Source of the DNA: Micrococcaceae bacterium UBA4005
Lineage (GTDB): Bacteria; Actinomycetota; Actinomycetes; Actinomycetales; Micrococcaceae
Assembly: GCA_002384315.1 (NCBI GenBank)
Contig: DGBL01000021.1
Coordinates: forward strand, 1-14,904
Direction of reading: 5' to 3'
Length of the DNA stretch: 14,904 nucleotides
Positions 1 through 7,771 of the stretch are shown here, piece by piece. Position numbers and translations under genes: made by a program. Position 1 is the stretch's first letter. Every line of letters begins with the position of its first letter. The notes under the pieces were generated by a model, which was given only the letters and a program-made list of their open reading frames with translations, did no database searches and was not told where the DNA came from.

Positions 1-1
1 G

Positions 2-340
2 GACAGGACAGGTCTGCGCTATTCAGGCCCGGAGATCGGCTGGACTCCACGCCAGCAACCCTTCGGCGCGGGGTCGGACCCCTCGAACATCGTGGACGCT
101 GGCTATGCGATCGGCTCCATCCAAATTCCGGGCGGCAAAGAACCGATTGTGCTGCACCGGGACGCAGTCTCCGGCGGCGGCTATGCCATGGTTGGGACCG
201 TCATCAGCGCCGATATGGACCTGCTGGCGCGCAGTTCACCCGGTACCCGAACCCACTTCCGGGCCGTAGACATGGCTGAAGCCCTATCGGCCCGCGCCGA
301 GCGGGCTGCGCTGCGGGCACGGGTCTGGGGACAACCCTGA
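2..340 (+). CDS. pxpC: Biotin-dependent carboxyltransferase / 5-oxoprolinase subunit C, C-terminal part (partial)
   Basis: This is the last 112 codons of a gene whose start lies before the window; the frame is open from base 2 to a TGA at 338-340. The visible protein begins DRTGLRYSGPEIGW and contains SNIVDAGYAIGSIQIPGG, then HRDAVSGGGYAMVGTVISADMDLL, then a pro/gly turn and THFRAV. This order is typical of the C-terminal end of the KipA/PxpC carboxyltransferase fold (also found in urea amidolyase). In PxpABC this subunit works with PxpB and PxpA in ATP-dependent opening of 5-oxoproline, a lactam. Close relatives are annotated only as biotin-dependent carboxyltransferases, so the exact substrate is open. 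A GTG at 92 is internal, because the family match continues upstream of it. The next gene starts 74 bp downstream on the same strand, so co-transcription is plausible. The family call is firm; the 5-oxoproline role is inference. Confidence 0.8.
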   Translation, partial: DRTGLRYSGPEIGWTPRQQPFGAGSDPSNIVDAGYAIGSIQIPGGKEPIVLHRDAVSGGGYAMVGTVISADMDLLARSSPGTRTHFRAVDMAEALSARAERAALRARVWGQP

Positions 341-414
341 GCGTCCCCGCCCGCCACTGAATCTGGAAACCACACACATCATCACCGACACACAACCCCA
401 CGAAAGGCTCATTC

Positions 415-1302
415 ATGAAGGACATACAGGTAGCTTTTGGCGTAGACGTGGATGCCGTCGCTGGCATGCTCGGCTCGTACGGCGGGGAGGATTCGCCCTG
501 CGATATCTCCCGCGGACTCTTCAGCGGCGAAGTTGGAGGACCACGCCTGCTGAAACTTTTCGAGAAATACGATCTACCCTCCACCTGGTTCGTTCCCGGC
601 CACTCACTGGAGACTTTCCCCGACCTCACCCGCATGATCGTGGATGCGGGACAGGAAATCGGCGTGCACGGATACTCCCACGAGAACCCCATCGCCATGA
701 CCCGCGAACAGGAAACGTCCATCCTGGACCGGTCCATCGAACTCATTGAGAAGGTCTCGGGGCGCCGTCCCACCGGATATGTGGCGCCATGGTGGGAATT
801 TTCCCAGATCACCAACGAGATCCTCCTCGAACGCGGCATCAAATACGATCACTCCCTCATGCACCGCGACTTCGAGCCGTACTACGTGCGGGTGGGAGAC
901 AGCTGGACGAAGATCGACTATAACAAGCCGGCCGAGTCCTGGATGAAGCCGCTGGTCCGCGGCCAGGAAACCGACCTCGTGGAGATTCCCGCCAACTGGT
1001 ACCTCGACGACCTGCCGCCGATGATGTTCATCAAAGCCGCACCCAATTCGCACGGATTCGTCAGCCCGCACGATATCGAACGGCTCTGGCGCGACCAGTT
1101 CGACTGGGTCTACCGCGAAATGGACCAGGCCGTCTTCACGATGACCATCCACCCGGACGTCTCCGGGCGTCCGCAGGTCCTGCTGATGCTCGAACGGCTC
1201 ATCGATCACATCAATAGCCACGACGGCGTGAACTGGCTCAATTTCGACCAGATCGCCGATTCATTCCTGTCCCGCAAGCCCCGAAAAGAAGGCACCTCAT
1301 GA
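415..1302 (+). CDS. CE4 polysaccharide-deacetylase-family hydrolase, HpPgdA/imidase-like
   Basis: The protein has 295 residues and no signal peptide or membrane segment, so it is probably cytoplasmic. NodB-type metal-site residues are visible: the first motif is degenerate (FGVDVDA, D11 and D13), the second is HGYSH (H85 and H89). GYVAPWWE near residue 120 replaces the usual R-x-P motif, and [11 protein letters not shown] near 245-255 is the late His motif. Length and spacing match the HpPgdA subfamily (about 293 residues). From memory, that subfamily also includes bacterial cyclic-imide hydrolases (imidases). A cytoplasmic enzyme beside a PxpC-type gene and a transporter fits small-molecule imide or amide hydrolysis better than cell-wall deacetylation, but this is inference. 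The ATG is preceded by GAAAGG at 402-407, 7 bases away. The stop overlaps the next start by 4 bp (ATGA), indicating translational coupling to the MFS gene. Confidence 0.85.
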   Translation: MKDIQVAFGVDVDAVAGMLGSYGGEDSPCDISRGLFSGEVGGPRLLKLFEKYDLPSTWFVPGHSLETFPDLTRMIVDAGQEIGVHGYSHENPIAMTREQETSILDRSIELIEKVSGRRPTGYVAPWWEFSQITNEILLERGIKYDHSLMHRDFEPYYVRVGDSWTKIDYNKPAESWMKPLVRGQETDLVEIPANWYLDDLPPMMFIKAAPNSHGFVSPHDIERLWRDQFDWVYREMDQAVFTMTIHPDVSGRPQVLLMLERLIDHINSHDGVNWLNFDQIADSFLSRKPRKEGTS

Positions 1303-2681
1303 GCGCAGCAGTAGAATCCCTCGACCTCACCGCACCTGAAGGTGACGAGCAGCGGAAGCTTCCGGTTTTCAGCAAGAAAAACACCAAGATCGCCACCTAC
1401 CTCGCATTGTTGGCCTGGACGATCGCCGTCTTCGACTTCGGACTCTTCGGCACCCTCCTTCCCGCCATGCAGGAGGAGTTCGGCTGGACGGAAACTGAGG
1501 CATACGCGATCAACACGTGGATCGCTGTGGGAACCGCGGCGGTCTGCTTCGGGATCGGGCCGATCGTCGACCGGCTCGGTCGCCGCCGCGGCATGATGGT
1601 CACGGTGGGCGGCACCGCCATCGTCTCCGCCGTCACCTCCGTCATTCCGGCGGGCTTGGGATTTCTCACTAACTCGATTCTCGTCATCGTGCGCTCCTTC
1701 GGCGGCCTCGGCTTCTCGGAACAGGCCGTCAACGCCACCTATATGAATGAGGTGTACCAGGTCACCGAGGACGAAAAGAAGCGCCGTCGTCCTGGCTTCT
1801 ACTATTCGTTCATCCAGGGAGGCTGGCCGTTAGGCTTCCTGCTTGCCAGCGCCCTCGCCTTCGCTTTCCTGCCGACTCTGGGCTGGCGCGCGCTGTACAT
1901 CATGGCCGCCATTCCTGCTGCGATCACCGTCTGGCTCATTTCCAAGAAACTCAAGGAAACGCCCCAGTTCGAACTGCACCAGAAACTGACCGCGCTGGAA
2001 AAGAGCGGGCAGACCGAGCAGGCTCACGCACTCGCCGCGTCCTTCGGCGTCCTGCACTCCTCCGCGGCGCCACTCAAGCGCATCTGGGAGCCCGCCTTGC
2101 GACGGAACACCATTGTGTTTTCACTGGCCTGGATCGTCAACTTCTTCGGCATCATGGTCTTCAGCATCCTCGGCTCATCCGTACTCGTGAACTCCCGCGG
2201 TGTTGAACTCGCCGACGCGTTCTGGATGCTGATCGTGATCAACGCCCTCGCCTACTTCGGCTATATCTTCCACGGCTGGTTCGGCGACATCATCGGGCGC
2301 AAGAAGACCATCATCATCGGCTGGATCATCTCCGGAATTTCCTTCTCCGTGATGCTCAGCCCCATCGCTGCGACCCCGACCCTGATTATTGCCAGCTACG
2401 GGGTAGGCCTGTTTTTCCTAGTGGGACCGTACGCTGCGATCCAGTACTTCATGGCCGAGTGCTACCCAGTCAGCTGCCGGGCCACCGGCCTGGCCTTCAT
2501 CGGCGCCATGAGCCAGCCCGGGATCGTCCTGGGAGGCGCTTTGTTCACCGTGGTCACGGCCCAAGCCGGCACCACGGCAGCAGCCCTCTGGGTCGGTGCG
2601 CTGGGCACGATTTTGTCCGGGCTGCTCATGATCGCGGCGAAGCCCGTGCCGAAGGAACTTCTGGAGGACGCCAGTGTCTGA
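1299..2681 (+). CDS. MFS transporter (sugar/organic-acid:H+ symporter type)
   Basis: A 460-residue inner-membrane secondary transporter of the major facilitator superfamily. After a hydrophilic N-terminus of about 30 residues come roughly 12 hydrophobic segments. The loop 2-3 signature DRLGRRRG lies at 91-98 and its second-half counterpart GDIIGRKK follows in the loop after TM8. [13 protein letters not shown] in TM1, and [10 protein letters not shown] in the first half, recall organic-acid and metabolite symporters such as the aromatic-acid or sialic-acid families. A charged central loop ([14 protein letters not shown] onward) separates the halves. The ATG overlaps the upstream hydrolase stop by 4 bp, with AAGAAGG just upstream as ribosome site. 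The 3' end overlaps the following dehydrogenase by 8 bp. The context suggests it imports the substrate of the adjacent hydrolase, or exports or imports a product. The substrate cannot be named from sequence. Confidence 0.9.
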   Translation: MSAAVESLDLTAPEGDEQRKLPVFSKKNTKIATYLALLAWTIAVFDFGLFGTLLPAMQEEFGWTETEAYAINTWIAVGTAAVCFGIGPIVDRLGRRRGMMVTVGGTAIVSAVTSVIPAGLGFLTNSILVIVRSFGGLGFSEQAVNATYMNEVYQVTEDEKKRRRPGFYYSFIQGGWPLGFLLASALAFAFLPTLGWRALYIMAAIPAAITVWLISKKLKETPQFELHQKLTALEKSGQTEQAHALAASFGVLHSSAAPLKRIWEPALRRNTIVFSLAWIVNFFGIMVFSILGSSVLVNSRGVELADAFWMLIVINALAYFGYIFHGWFGDIIGRKKTIIIGWIISGISFSVMLSPIAATPTLIIASYGVGLFFLVGPYAAIQYFMAECYPVSCRATGLAFIGAMSQPGIVLGGALFTVVTAQAGTTAAALWVGALGTILSGLLMIAAKPVPKELLEDASV

Positions 2682-3438
2682 GGAACGCGTTGCGATCGTC
2701 ACCGGCGCCGCCAGCGGAATAGGGCGCGCACTGTGCGTCCATTACGCCAGACGCGCAGTGGCCTCGGTGATCGGCACCTTTTCCGGTGACCCCCACGACC
2801 CGGAGCAGACGCTCCGGGCTGTGGAGGACGCAGGCGGACGCGCCGTCATCCACGAGGTGGATGTGCGGAGCACCGCGTCGGTTGAGGCATTCGCCGATCA
2901 GGCCCTGAGCTCCTACGGGCGGTTGGATTACGCAGTCGCCAACGCGGGGATCCTGCGCAATGCGCCGTTGGATGAACTCACCGATGACCGCTGGAACGAC
3001 ATGCTCGACGTCGACCTCACCGGCGTACTGCGCACCTTGCGGGCCGGCGCGGCACGGATGGGCGACGGCGGCGCTATGGTGGCGGTCTCGTCCATCGCCG
3101 GCGGCATCTACGGCTGGGAGGAACATGCCCACTATGCCGCGGCGAAGGCCGGAGTTCTCGGCCTTATCCGCAGTGTGGCGGTGGAACTCGGTCCGCGCCA
3201 GATCCGCGCGAACTCCGTGATTCCCGGGCTGATCGAAACCCCCCAGTCCCTCGACCCGGTCAACTCGTTGGGCCCAGAAGGCCTCGAACGGGCAGGCAAA
3301 GACATTCCCTGGGGTCGGGTGGGGCGGCCGGAGGAAGTGGCCAGTGTCATTGGGTTTCTCACCTCCGAGGACGCCCGTTATGTCACCGGGCAGTCATTGG
3401 TTGTCGACGGCGGCCTGACCATCAAGATGAAAGCCTAA
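2674..3438 (+). CDS. Short-chain dehydrogenase/reductase (SDR), first of a tandem pair
   Basis: A 254-residue classical SDR, a cytoplasmic NAD(P)-dependent alcohol/ketone oxidoreductase. The cofactor motif TGAASGIG is at residues 10-17 and the structural NAG at 90-92. The catalytic Ser is S140 (SSIAG), with Y154 and K158 in the YAAAK motif, and IPGLIET follows at about 183-189. The C-terminal GQSLVVDGG is typical of the FabG-like branch. No acidic residue stands at the end of the second beta strand (VIGTFSG), so NADP(H) use is possible, though this is inference. The GTG start lies inside the end of the MFS gene (8-bp overlap) and has GGAGG at 2663-2667, supporting translational coupling. The spacing from Ser to Tyr is one residue longer than in E. 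coli FabG. The substrate is unknown; the operon suggests oxidation of a hydroxyl group derived from the imported compound. Confidence 0.9.
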   Translation: MSEERVAIVTGAASGIGRALCVHYARRAVASVIGTFSGDPHDPEQTLRAVEDAGGRAVIHEVDVRSTASVEAFADQALSSYGRLDYAVANAGILRNAPLDELTDDRWNDMLDVDLTGVLRTLRAGAARMGDGGAMVAVSSIAGGIYGWEEHAHYAAAKAGVLGLIRSVAVELGPRQIRANSVIPGLIETPQSLDPVNSLGPEGLERAGKDIPWGRVGRPEEVASVIGFLTSEDARYVTGQSLVVDGGLTIKMKA

Positions 3439-3450
3439 GGAGACAGAACC

Positions 3451-4179
3451 ATGACCACAGGTACCCCGGAGCGGGTCACAAAAACCGTGGGACGCGCGGT
3501 CGTGGTGACCGGTGGTGGCAGCGGAATCGGCGCTGCCATCGCCGCGAGCTTCACGGCCCACGGCGACCGCGTGGCGGTGCTGGATCGCACAGCGGCCGCC
3601 GGGATTATCGTCGTCGACGTCGGCGACGAGTCCAGCGTCCGGGCGGGCTTCGCTGCCGCCCGTGAACAGCTCGGTCCGATCGATGTGCTCGTGAACAGCG
3701 CCGGGCTGCTGACGGAATCAGACCTCGCTGACATGTCCCTGGCCATGTGGAACGAGACGCTCACGGTAGACCTCACAGGCATTTTCCTGTGCTGCCGGGA
3801 AGTCGTCCCGGACATGCGCCGTGCGGGCTGGGGCAGGATCATCAACATTTCGTCCCAGCTCGGCATCAAGGGCGGGCGCGGCCTCAGCCATTACAGTGCA
3901 GCCAAGGCCGGGGTGATCGGGCTGACCAAGTCGCTGGCGTTGGAGGTTGCCCCCGACAACGTGCTGGTGAACTGTATCGCTCCGGGACCGATCGAGACGC
4001 CGTTGGTGGCAGGAATTTCGCAGCAGTGGAAGGCCGCCAAGATGCTGGAGCTGCCCCTCGGTCGTTTCGGGCGACCCGAGGAGGTTGCCCCGACAGCTCT
4101 GCTGCTGGCCAGCGACCCGGGTGGGAACCTGTTCGTCGGTCAGACCCTCGGCCCGAACTCCGGGGATGTGATGCCCTAA
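3451..4179 (+). CDS. Short-chain dehydrogenase/reductase (SDR), second of a tandem pair
   Basis: A 242-residue classical SDR. It shows TGGGSGIG at 20-27, D45 at the end of the second strand (favouring NAD), NSAG at 82-85, catalytic S135 in NISSQ, and Y148 with K152 in YSAAK. The segment between strand 2 and strand 3 is very short (LDRTAAAGIIVVDV), as in EntA-like SDRs. The C-terminus ends GQTLGPNSGDVMP in place of the usual VDGG. An AAGGAG ribosome site at 3437-3442 overlaps the stop of the upstream SDR, and the ATG follows 12 bases after that stop. The two SDRs are only modestly alike, so they are unlikely to be a recent duplication. They may act on successive or stereochemically different alcohols, which is inference. 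No convincing terminator follows. Confidence 0.9.
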   Translation: MTTGTPERVTKTVGRAVVVTGGGSGIGAAIAASFTAHGDRVAVLDRTAAAGIIVVDVGDESSVRAGFAAAREQLGPIDVLVNSAGLLTESDLADMSLAMWNETLTVDLTGIFLCCREVVPDMRRAGWGRIINISSQLGIKGGRGLSHYSAAKAGVIGLTKSLALEVAPDNVLVNCIAPGPIETPLVAGISQQWKAAKMLELPLGRFGRPEEVAPTALLLASDPGGNLFVGQTLGPNSGDVMP

Positions 4180-4262
4180 CCCGCTGCGACGGTGGGTTCC
4201 GTGGCCTAGAGCGGCCCCCTTGACGTGCGGTCCCCACGCTGTGCTGACCCAGCAATGCGCGC

Positions 4263-4286
4263 TGCCAACGATGTACAGTGCTGGCA
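4263..4286 (+). promoter_or_regulatory. Candidate operator palindrome upstream of the alcohol dehydrogenase
   Basis: In the 205-bp gap between the second SDR and the alcohol dehydrogenase, arms TGCCA (4263-4267) and TGGCA (4282-4286) flank a central TGTACA (4272-4277) with exactly the same centre of symmetry. Nine of the twelve base pairs across the dyad are complementary. It lies about 98 bp upstream of the GTG start, suitable for a regulator binding site. A TGT-ACA core is compatible with GntR-type operators but differs in spacing from the two elements at 7721 and 8251. No clear -35/-10 pair was found near it. The rest of the gap holds nothing I can recognise. Confidence 0.4.
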
Positions 4287-4384
4287 ATGCTTATTGACGT
4301 GGATACACCGCTTCGGTGCCTCATTGCCGCGTCGAATAACGGCGGCCCGCGGCCTGCGCGGGCGCCCTGGGAAAGGACGACGAC

Positions 4385-5497
4385 GTGAAAATCAGAGGCG
4401 CAGTACTTGAGGAAACCGGCCGCCCGAGGCCCTACGCGCAGTCCGCTCCGCTGACCATCTCCGAATTGGATCTTGACTCCCCCGGAGCTGGCGAGGTCCT
4501 TATCCAGATCGAGGCTGCTGGCGTCTGCCACTCGGACCTGTCGGTGGTCGACGGCAACAGGGTCCGCCCGCTGCCCATGCTTCTCGGCCATGAAGCTGCG
4601 GGCCGGGTCAGGGAAATTGGGGCGGGTGTCGAGGGGATTACGGTCGGGGATCGGGTTGTCATGGCCTTCCTTCCGCGCTGCGGGGAGTGCAAAAATTGCG
4701 GAACGGACGGTCGCCTTCCCTGTTCTGTGGGGTCCGCGGCGAACTCTGCCGGCACGCTCCTGGGCGGCGCACAGCGCCTGCACCGAGATGGAGAAGACGT
4801 GATGCACCATGTGGGGGTGTCCGGTTTCGCGACCTATGCGGTGGTCAACAGCAAGTCTGTGGTGGTCGTGGACGACGACGTTCCACCGGAAATCGCCGCG
4901 GTGCTGGGGTGCGCGGTACTCACCGGAGGCGGTGCAGTGATTAATACTGGCCGACCGCAGGATGGCGACACAGTCATTGTGGTCGGGCTCGGAGGTGTGG
5001 GCATGGCCGCGCTGATCACGGCGGTTTCGCTCGGCAAAGGCCCGGTGATCGGCGTGGATGCCGTGCCGGCCAAGCTTGAGACGGCCCGCGCGTTGGGAGC
5101 CACGGCAGCGTACAGTCCGCAGGAGGCCCTGGAACTGGGAATCAGGGCGGCAGTCGTGGTCGAAGCCGCAGGCAACGCGCGCGCCTTTGAAACGGCGGTC
5201 CAGCTCACCGACGTCGGCGGCACTACCGTAACGGTGGGCCTGCCGTCCCCCGATGCGCGCTCGTCGATCGCCCCGCTGGGCATTACTGCCGAGGCGCGCA
5301 CCATCGTGGGCAGCTACCTTGGTTCCGCAGTACCGCAGCGTGACATCCCGGCCTTCGCTCAGCTCTGGAGGGAGGGGAAGCTACCGGTGGAGGCCCTGAT
5401 CTCGGCGCATATTGCGCTCGAGGACATCAACGCCGCCATGGACCAACTCGCCGACGGCCAAGCGATCCGGCAGGTCATCGTGTTCGAGCCGACCTGA
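4385..5497 (+). CDS. Zinc-dependent alcohol dehydrogenase (MDR family, class III-like)
   Basis: A 370-residue medium-chain dehydrogenase that oxidises an alcohol to an aldehyde or ketone with NAD. Catalytic zinc ligands are C48 (GVCHSD), H69 with E70 (LGHEAAG) and C176 (VLGCAVLTGGG). The structural zinc lobe is complete, with C99, C102, C105 and C113 in the normal C-x2-C-x2-C-x7-C spacing. The Rossmann motif GLGGVG is at 201-206, and D225 (VIGVDA) indicates NAD preference. The GC-TGGG-V-NT pattern after C176 resembles class III and mycothiol- or glutathione-linked formaldehyde dehydrogenase relatives, but the substrate is not determinable. The start is GTG at 4385 with GAAAGGAC at 4371-4378. 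It is separated from the SDR pair by 205 bp containing a palindrome, so it may have its own promoter. Its stop lies 6 bp from the stop of the convergent GntR gene. Confidence 0.9.
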   Translation: MKIRGAVLEETGRPRPYAQSAPLTISELDLDSPGAGEVLIQIEAAGVCHSDLSVVDGNRVRPLPMLLGHEAAGRVREIGAGVEGITVGDRVVMAFLPRCGECKNCGTDGRLPCSVGSAANSAGTLLGGAQRLHRDGEDVMHHVGVSGFATYAVVNSKSVVVVDDDVPPEIAAVLGCAVLTGGGAVINTGRPQDGDTVIVVGLGGVGMAALITAVSLGKGPVIGVDAVPAKLETARALGATAAYSPQEALELGIRAAVVVEAAGNARAFETAVQLTDVGGTTVTVGLPSPDARSSIAPLGITAEARTIVGSYLGSAVPQRDIPAFAQLWREGKLPVEALISAHIALEDINAAMDQLADGQAIRQVIVFEPT

Positions 5498-5503
5498 CCT
5501 GGA

Positions 5504-6169
5504 TTAACCGGCCCGCGCAGCGGTGCGTAACAACTCCAGGCGCAGCGAGCGGGCCGTTTCCATGTGCTGCCGCGCACCGCTTCTGGCCTCGGCAACCCGC
5601 CCTCCCGCGATCGCTTCAACGAGCTGGGCATGTTCAGCCATCGCCTCCTCCCACCGGTCTCCGACCGAGAGAGTGGATCGGGGCGCGTGGATGAGATGGG
5701 TCGAGAGACGTTCCAGGAGATCCCGCAGCACGGGATTGTGGGCTGCGTCGCTGACAGCTGCATGGAACTCAAGGTTATTGCTGACCCGCGTCTGATCGTC
5801 GGGCCGGGTCAGAGCCCGGTCCCGGTCTAGTAAGCCTTCGAGCCGCATCAGGTCGGCCGTTGTCCTCCGCTCGGCAGCCTGGCCTGCAGCTTCCTGCTCG
5901 AGCAATACCCGAATGTCGTAGATCTGGATGACTTCCTGCGGGTCAATCTGTGGAACTTTCAGCCCACGGACCGACCGTTCCAGTAACCGCTCATGGTGCA
6001 ACCTCGTCAGTGCCGCCCGGACGGGAGTGCGGGATACCCCGAAGCGTTCCGAGAGCCCGATCTCCCGCAGCGCCGTTCCTGGCGGATGGATTCCAGCGAG
6101 GATTTCCCGGCGCAGCACGCCGAAGATCGCGTCGCCGTCCATGCGTTGCGCCTGGGTTGTATCGGACAC
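5504..6169 (-). CDS. GntR-family transcriptional regulator with FCD domain
   Basis: A 221-residue ligand-responsive DNA-binding protein. Residues 10-75 form a winged helix, with LSERFGVSRTPVRAAL (39-54) as the helix-turn-helix and VRGLKV as the wing. Residues 80-210 are an all-helical FCD effector domain. Its metal-binding histidines are visible as H136 (EFHAAV), H180 (EHAQLV) and H202 (RQHMETA), which in the family bind a metal ion and a carboxylate ligand. This fits an organic acid as inducer (inference). The start is GTG with GGGAGGA 8 bases upstream. It lies 26 bp after the TcuA-like gene on the same strand and is probably co-transcribed with it. The elements at 7721-7740 and 8251-8270 are its likely binding sites, which would make it autoregulatory. 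Confidence 0.92.
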   Translation of the reverse strand: MSDTTQAQRMDGDAIFGVLRREILAGIHPPGTALREIGLSERFGVSRTPVRAALTRLHHERLLERSVRGLKVPQIDPQEVIQIYDIRVLLEQEAAGQAAERRTTADLMRLEGLLDRDRALTRPDDQTRVSNNLEFHAAVSDAAHNPVLRDLLERLSTHLIHAPRSTLSVGDRWEEAMAEHAQLVEAIAGGRVAEARSGARQHMETARSLRLELLRTAARAG

Positions 6170-6195
6170 GTGCTGATTCCTCCCGTTGTGCGCTG

Positions 6196-7689
6196 TCAGG
6201 CCAGGGAGCCGGCCCTCCGCCCAAACACCATTCCGGCAGCCAGCCCGGCGCCGCCCGGATAGTTGTCGCTGAACAGTCCACCGAGCATCTCACCACAAAC
6301 ATACAGGCCCGAGATAGGCTCTCCCTCGGCATCGAGGACCCGGCCATGGGTATCCGACTTCAGGCCGCCAAAGGTAAAGGTGATTCCGCACGTGACCGCA
6401 AACGCGTAATACGGGCCAGTCTCCAACGGCGCCGCCCAGTTGCTCTTGGGTGGCTGGACTGCCGCAACCCGCCCGTCCTTGATTGTCGGGTCCCAGGAAA
6501 TACTGACGTCGATGGAGTCATTGAATTCCTGAACGGTGGCGCACAGCGCCCGCGTATCCACCCCAATCTTCGCGGCCAGCTCGTCGATGGAATCGGCGGA
6601 TTCCACCGAGATGCCGGGCATGTCGTATTCCTCGCTGCGCAGCAATGCCCGCTGCCCGGCATCAAAGACCTGATAGGCGATGGATCCGGGCTGCCGAAGA
6701 ATTTCCTTGCCGTATTTGGCATAGGTGTAGTTGCGGAAATCCGCGCCCTCATCAAGGAATCGCTTCCCGTCCCTATTGACAATGATGCCGAGGGGATATC
6801 CACCGCGGGTGAGCCTGTTCGTGAGTTCGCGGTTGCTTTCATTCACCGAGGTAAACGCATCCCACTGCACGCTGTGGCAGGTACTCCAGTCCCCTCCCGG
6901 CACCGCTCCGATGTCGAGGGCGGCCTGCAGCATCGCACCGTCGTTATAGGGGGTTCCCCGAACCTTGGCGTTTTCCCACCCTTCGCCCAGATGCTCACTG
7001 CGCCACTGCGGGTTGGCCTCGAAACCACCGGCGGCCAGCACCACGGAGTCTGCTTCCAGGATCCCGCTGATACCTGAATCCGTGGTGAAGGCGACTCCAG
7101 CAACACGGCCTTCCTCAGTGACGAGGTTCGTTGCAGTGTGCCCGTACCGGATCTCGACTCCCAGTTCGCGAGCTACCCTCGTGTGATCTGCAATGAGGCC
7201 TTCGCCCCCTCCCACATTGCCAATGTGCAGCCCGCCCCAGAACAGATAGCTTCCGTCCGGGCGCGCATAGGCCTGACGCTCGTACATCAGCCGATATCCA
7301 AGACCGAGCCCGCTGAGCCAGCGAAGCGCGGGTTGGCTCTCGGTGACAAGGACCTCCGTGAGGGCACTGTCGTTCTTGCCCTCGGTGACCTTGCGCATAT
7401 CCTCCGCGTATTCCTCCGGCGAATACGCCGGGACCTCCGTGGAGCCATGGCGTTCATCCGGTTGGATCAGATCCAGCAGGTCCGCCATTCCGCCGTGGGC
7501 GATGCGGGTGGCCCCCGCGGTGTAATAGCTGTTCCCTCCGGCCATGTCGCTGGAGCCACGTTCGAGCAGCACGACATTCCGTCCGCGCTGGGCAGCTGCA
7601 TGGGCGGCCGAAAATCCTGCATTTCCGCCCCCCACCACCACCACGTCGACTCTGTCTTCCGCGGGCGCCCCGTCCTCTGTCCTGCTCAT
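6196..7689 (-). CDS. FAD-dependent dehydrogenase, TcuA/fumarate-reductase flavoprotein family (paralog 1)
   Basis: A 497-residue flavoprotein of the FAD-binding-2 family. The dinucleotide motif GGGNAGFSAA starts at residue 20, E43 (LLER) ends the second strand, and GGNSYYTAGATR at about 51-62 is the second FAD contact seen in TcuA and fumarate reductases. The middle holds VVLAAGGFEANPQW. The end has CGITFTFGGLKSD, GLYVCGEMLGG and NYPGGAGLAAG, the usual flavin-closing region. TcuA dehydrogenates tricarballylate to cis-aconitate; this protein probably desaturates a related saturated acid, which is inference. The ATG at 7689 is chosen over a TTG at 7704 because GAGGAG (revcomp, about 7697-7702) sits right before it and overlaps the TTG. 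A perfect inverted repeat lies 29 bp upstream. It is followed after 26 bp by the GntR gene. A TcuB-type electron-transfer partner is not seen. Confidence 0.88.
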   Translation of the reverse strand: MSRTEDGAPAEDRVDVVVVGGGNAGFSAAHAAAQRGRNVVLLERGSSDMAGGNSYYTAGATRIAHGGMADLLDLIQPDERHGSTEVPAYSPEEYAEDMRKVTEGKNDSALTEVLVTESQPALRWLSGLGLGYRLMYERQAYARPDGSYLFWGGLHIGNVGGGEGLIADHTRVARELGVEIRYGHTATNLVTEEGRVAGVAFTTDSGISGILEADSVVLAAGGFEANPQWRSEHLGEGWENAKVRGTPYNDGAMLQAALDIGAVPGGDWSTCHSVQWDAFTSVNESNRELTNRLTRGGYPLGIIVNRDGKRFLDEGADFRNYTYAKYGKEILRQPGSIAYQVFDAGQRALLRSEEYDMPGISVESADSIDELAAKIGVDTRALCATVQEFNDSIDVSISWDPTIKDGRVAAVQPPKSNWAAPLETGPYYAFAVTCGITFTFGGLKSDTHGRVLDAEGEPISGLYVCGEMLGGLFSDNYPGGAGLAAGMVFGRRAGSLA

Positions 7690-7717
7690 TGTGTAGCTCC
7701 TCAATTTTATTGTTTTC

Positions 7718-7741
7718 TTTTGTATACAGTGGAATACAAAA
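7718..7741. promoter_or_regulatory. Candidate GntR operator (site A) before the TcuA-like/GntR genes
   Basis: Perfect 8-bp arms TTTTGTAT (7718-7725) and ATACAAAA (7734-7741) are separated by 8 bases. The inner TGTATACA (7721-7728) is itself a perfect palindrome. It sits 29 bp upstream of the flavoprotein start in an A+T-rich gap that stands out in this GC-rich DNA. Bases 7721-7740 match 8251-8270 at 16 of 20 positions. A TATACA hexamer on the minus strand overlaps the element and could serve as a -10, but no good -35 is spaced correctly. Assigning it to the adjacent GntR protein is inference. Confidence 0.65.
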
Positions 7742-7742
7742 A

Positions 7743-7754
7743 GTATATATATAC
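7743..7754. repeat. 12-bp perfect A/T palindrome next to site A
   Basis: GTATATATATAC is a perfect 12-bp palindrome one base beyond site A, between the stress-protein stop (7772) and the flavoprotein start (7689). It may be part of an A+T-rich promoter or a second regulator contact. It shares the GTATA/TATAC ends with site A. No function can be shown from sequence alone. Confidence 0.5.
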
Positions 7755-7771
7755 GACGACCGACCTACCTA

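Noticed and set aside
4180..4225. Possible terminator after the second SDR
   Set aside because: Only short GGCC/GGCC pairings are present, with no stable stem and no T-run.
4220..4299. TTGACG hexamers at 4220-4225 and 4294-4299 as -35 promoter elements
   Set aside because: Neither has an acceptable -10 hexamer at 16-19 bases downstream.
3884..4810. Open frame on the - strand spanning the SDR, the gap and the alcohol dehydrogenase
   Set aside because: It runs antisense through two well-supported genes, has no family signature and has an Arg-rich composition.
5950..7077. Long open frame on the + strand (about 375 codons)
   Set aside because: It is antisense to the GntR and TcuA-like genes, which show clear family motifs. 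Its translation is rich in Pro, Arg and Gly, as expected from the reverse frame of GC-rich coding DNA.
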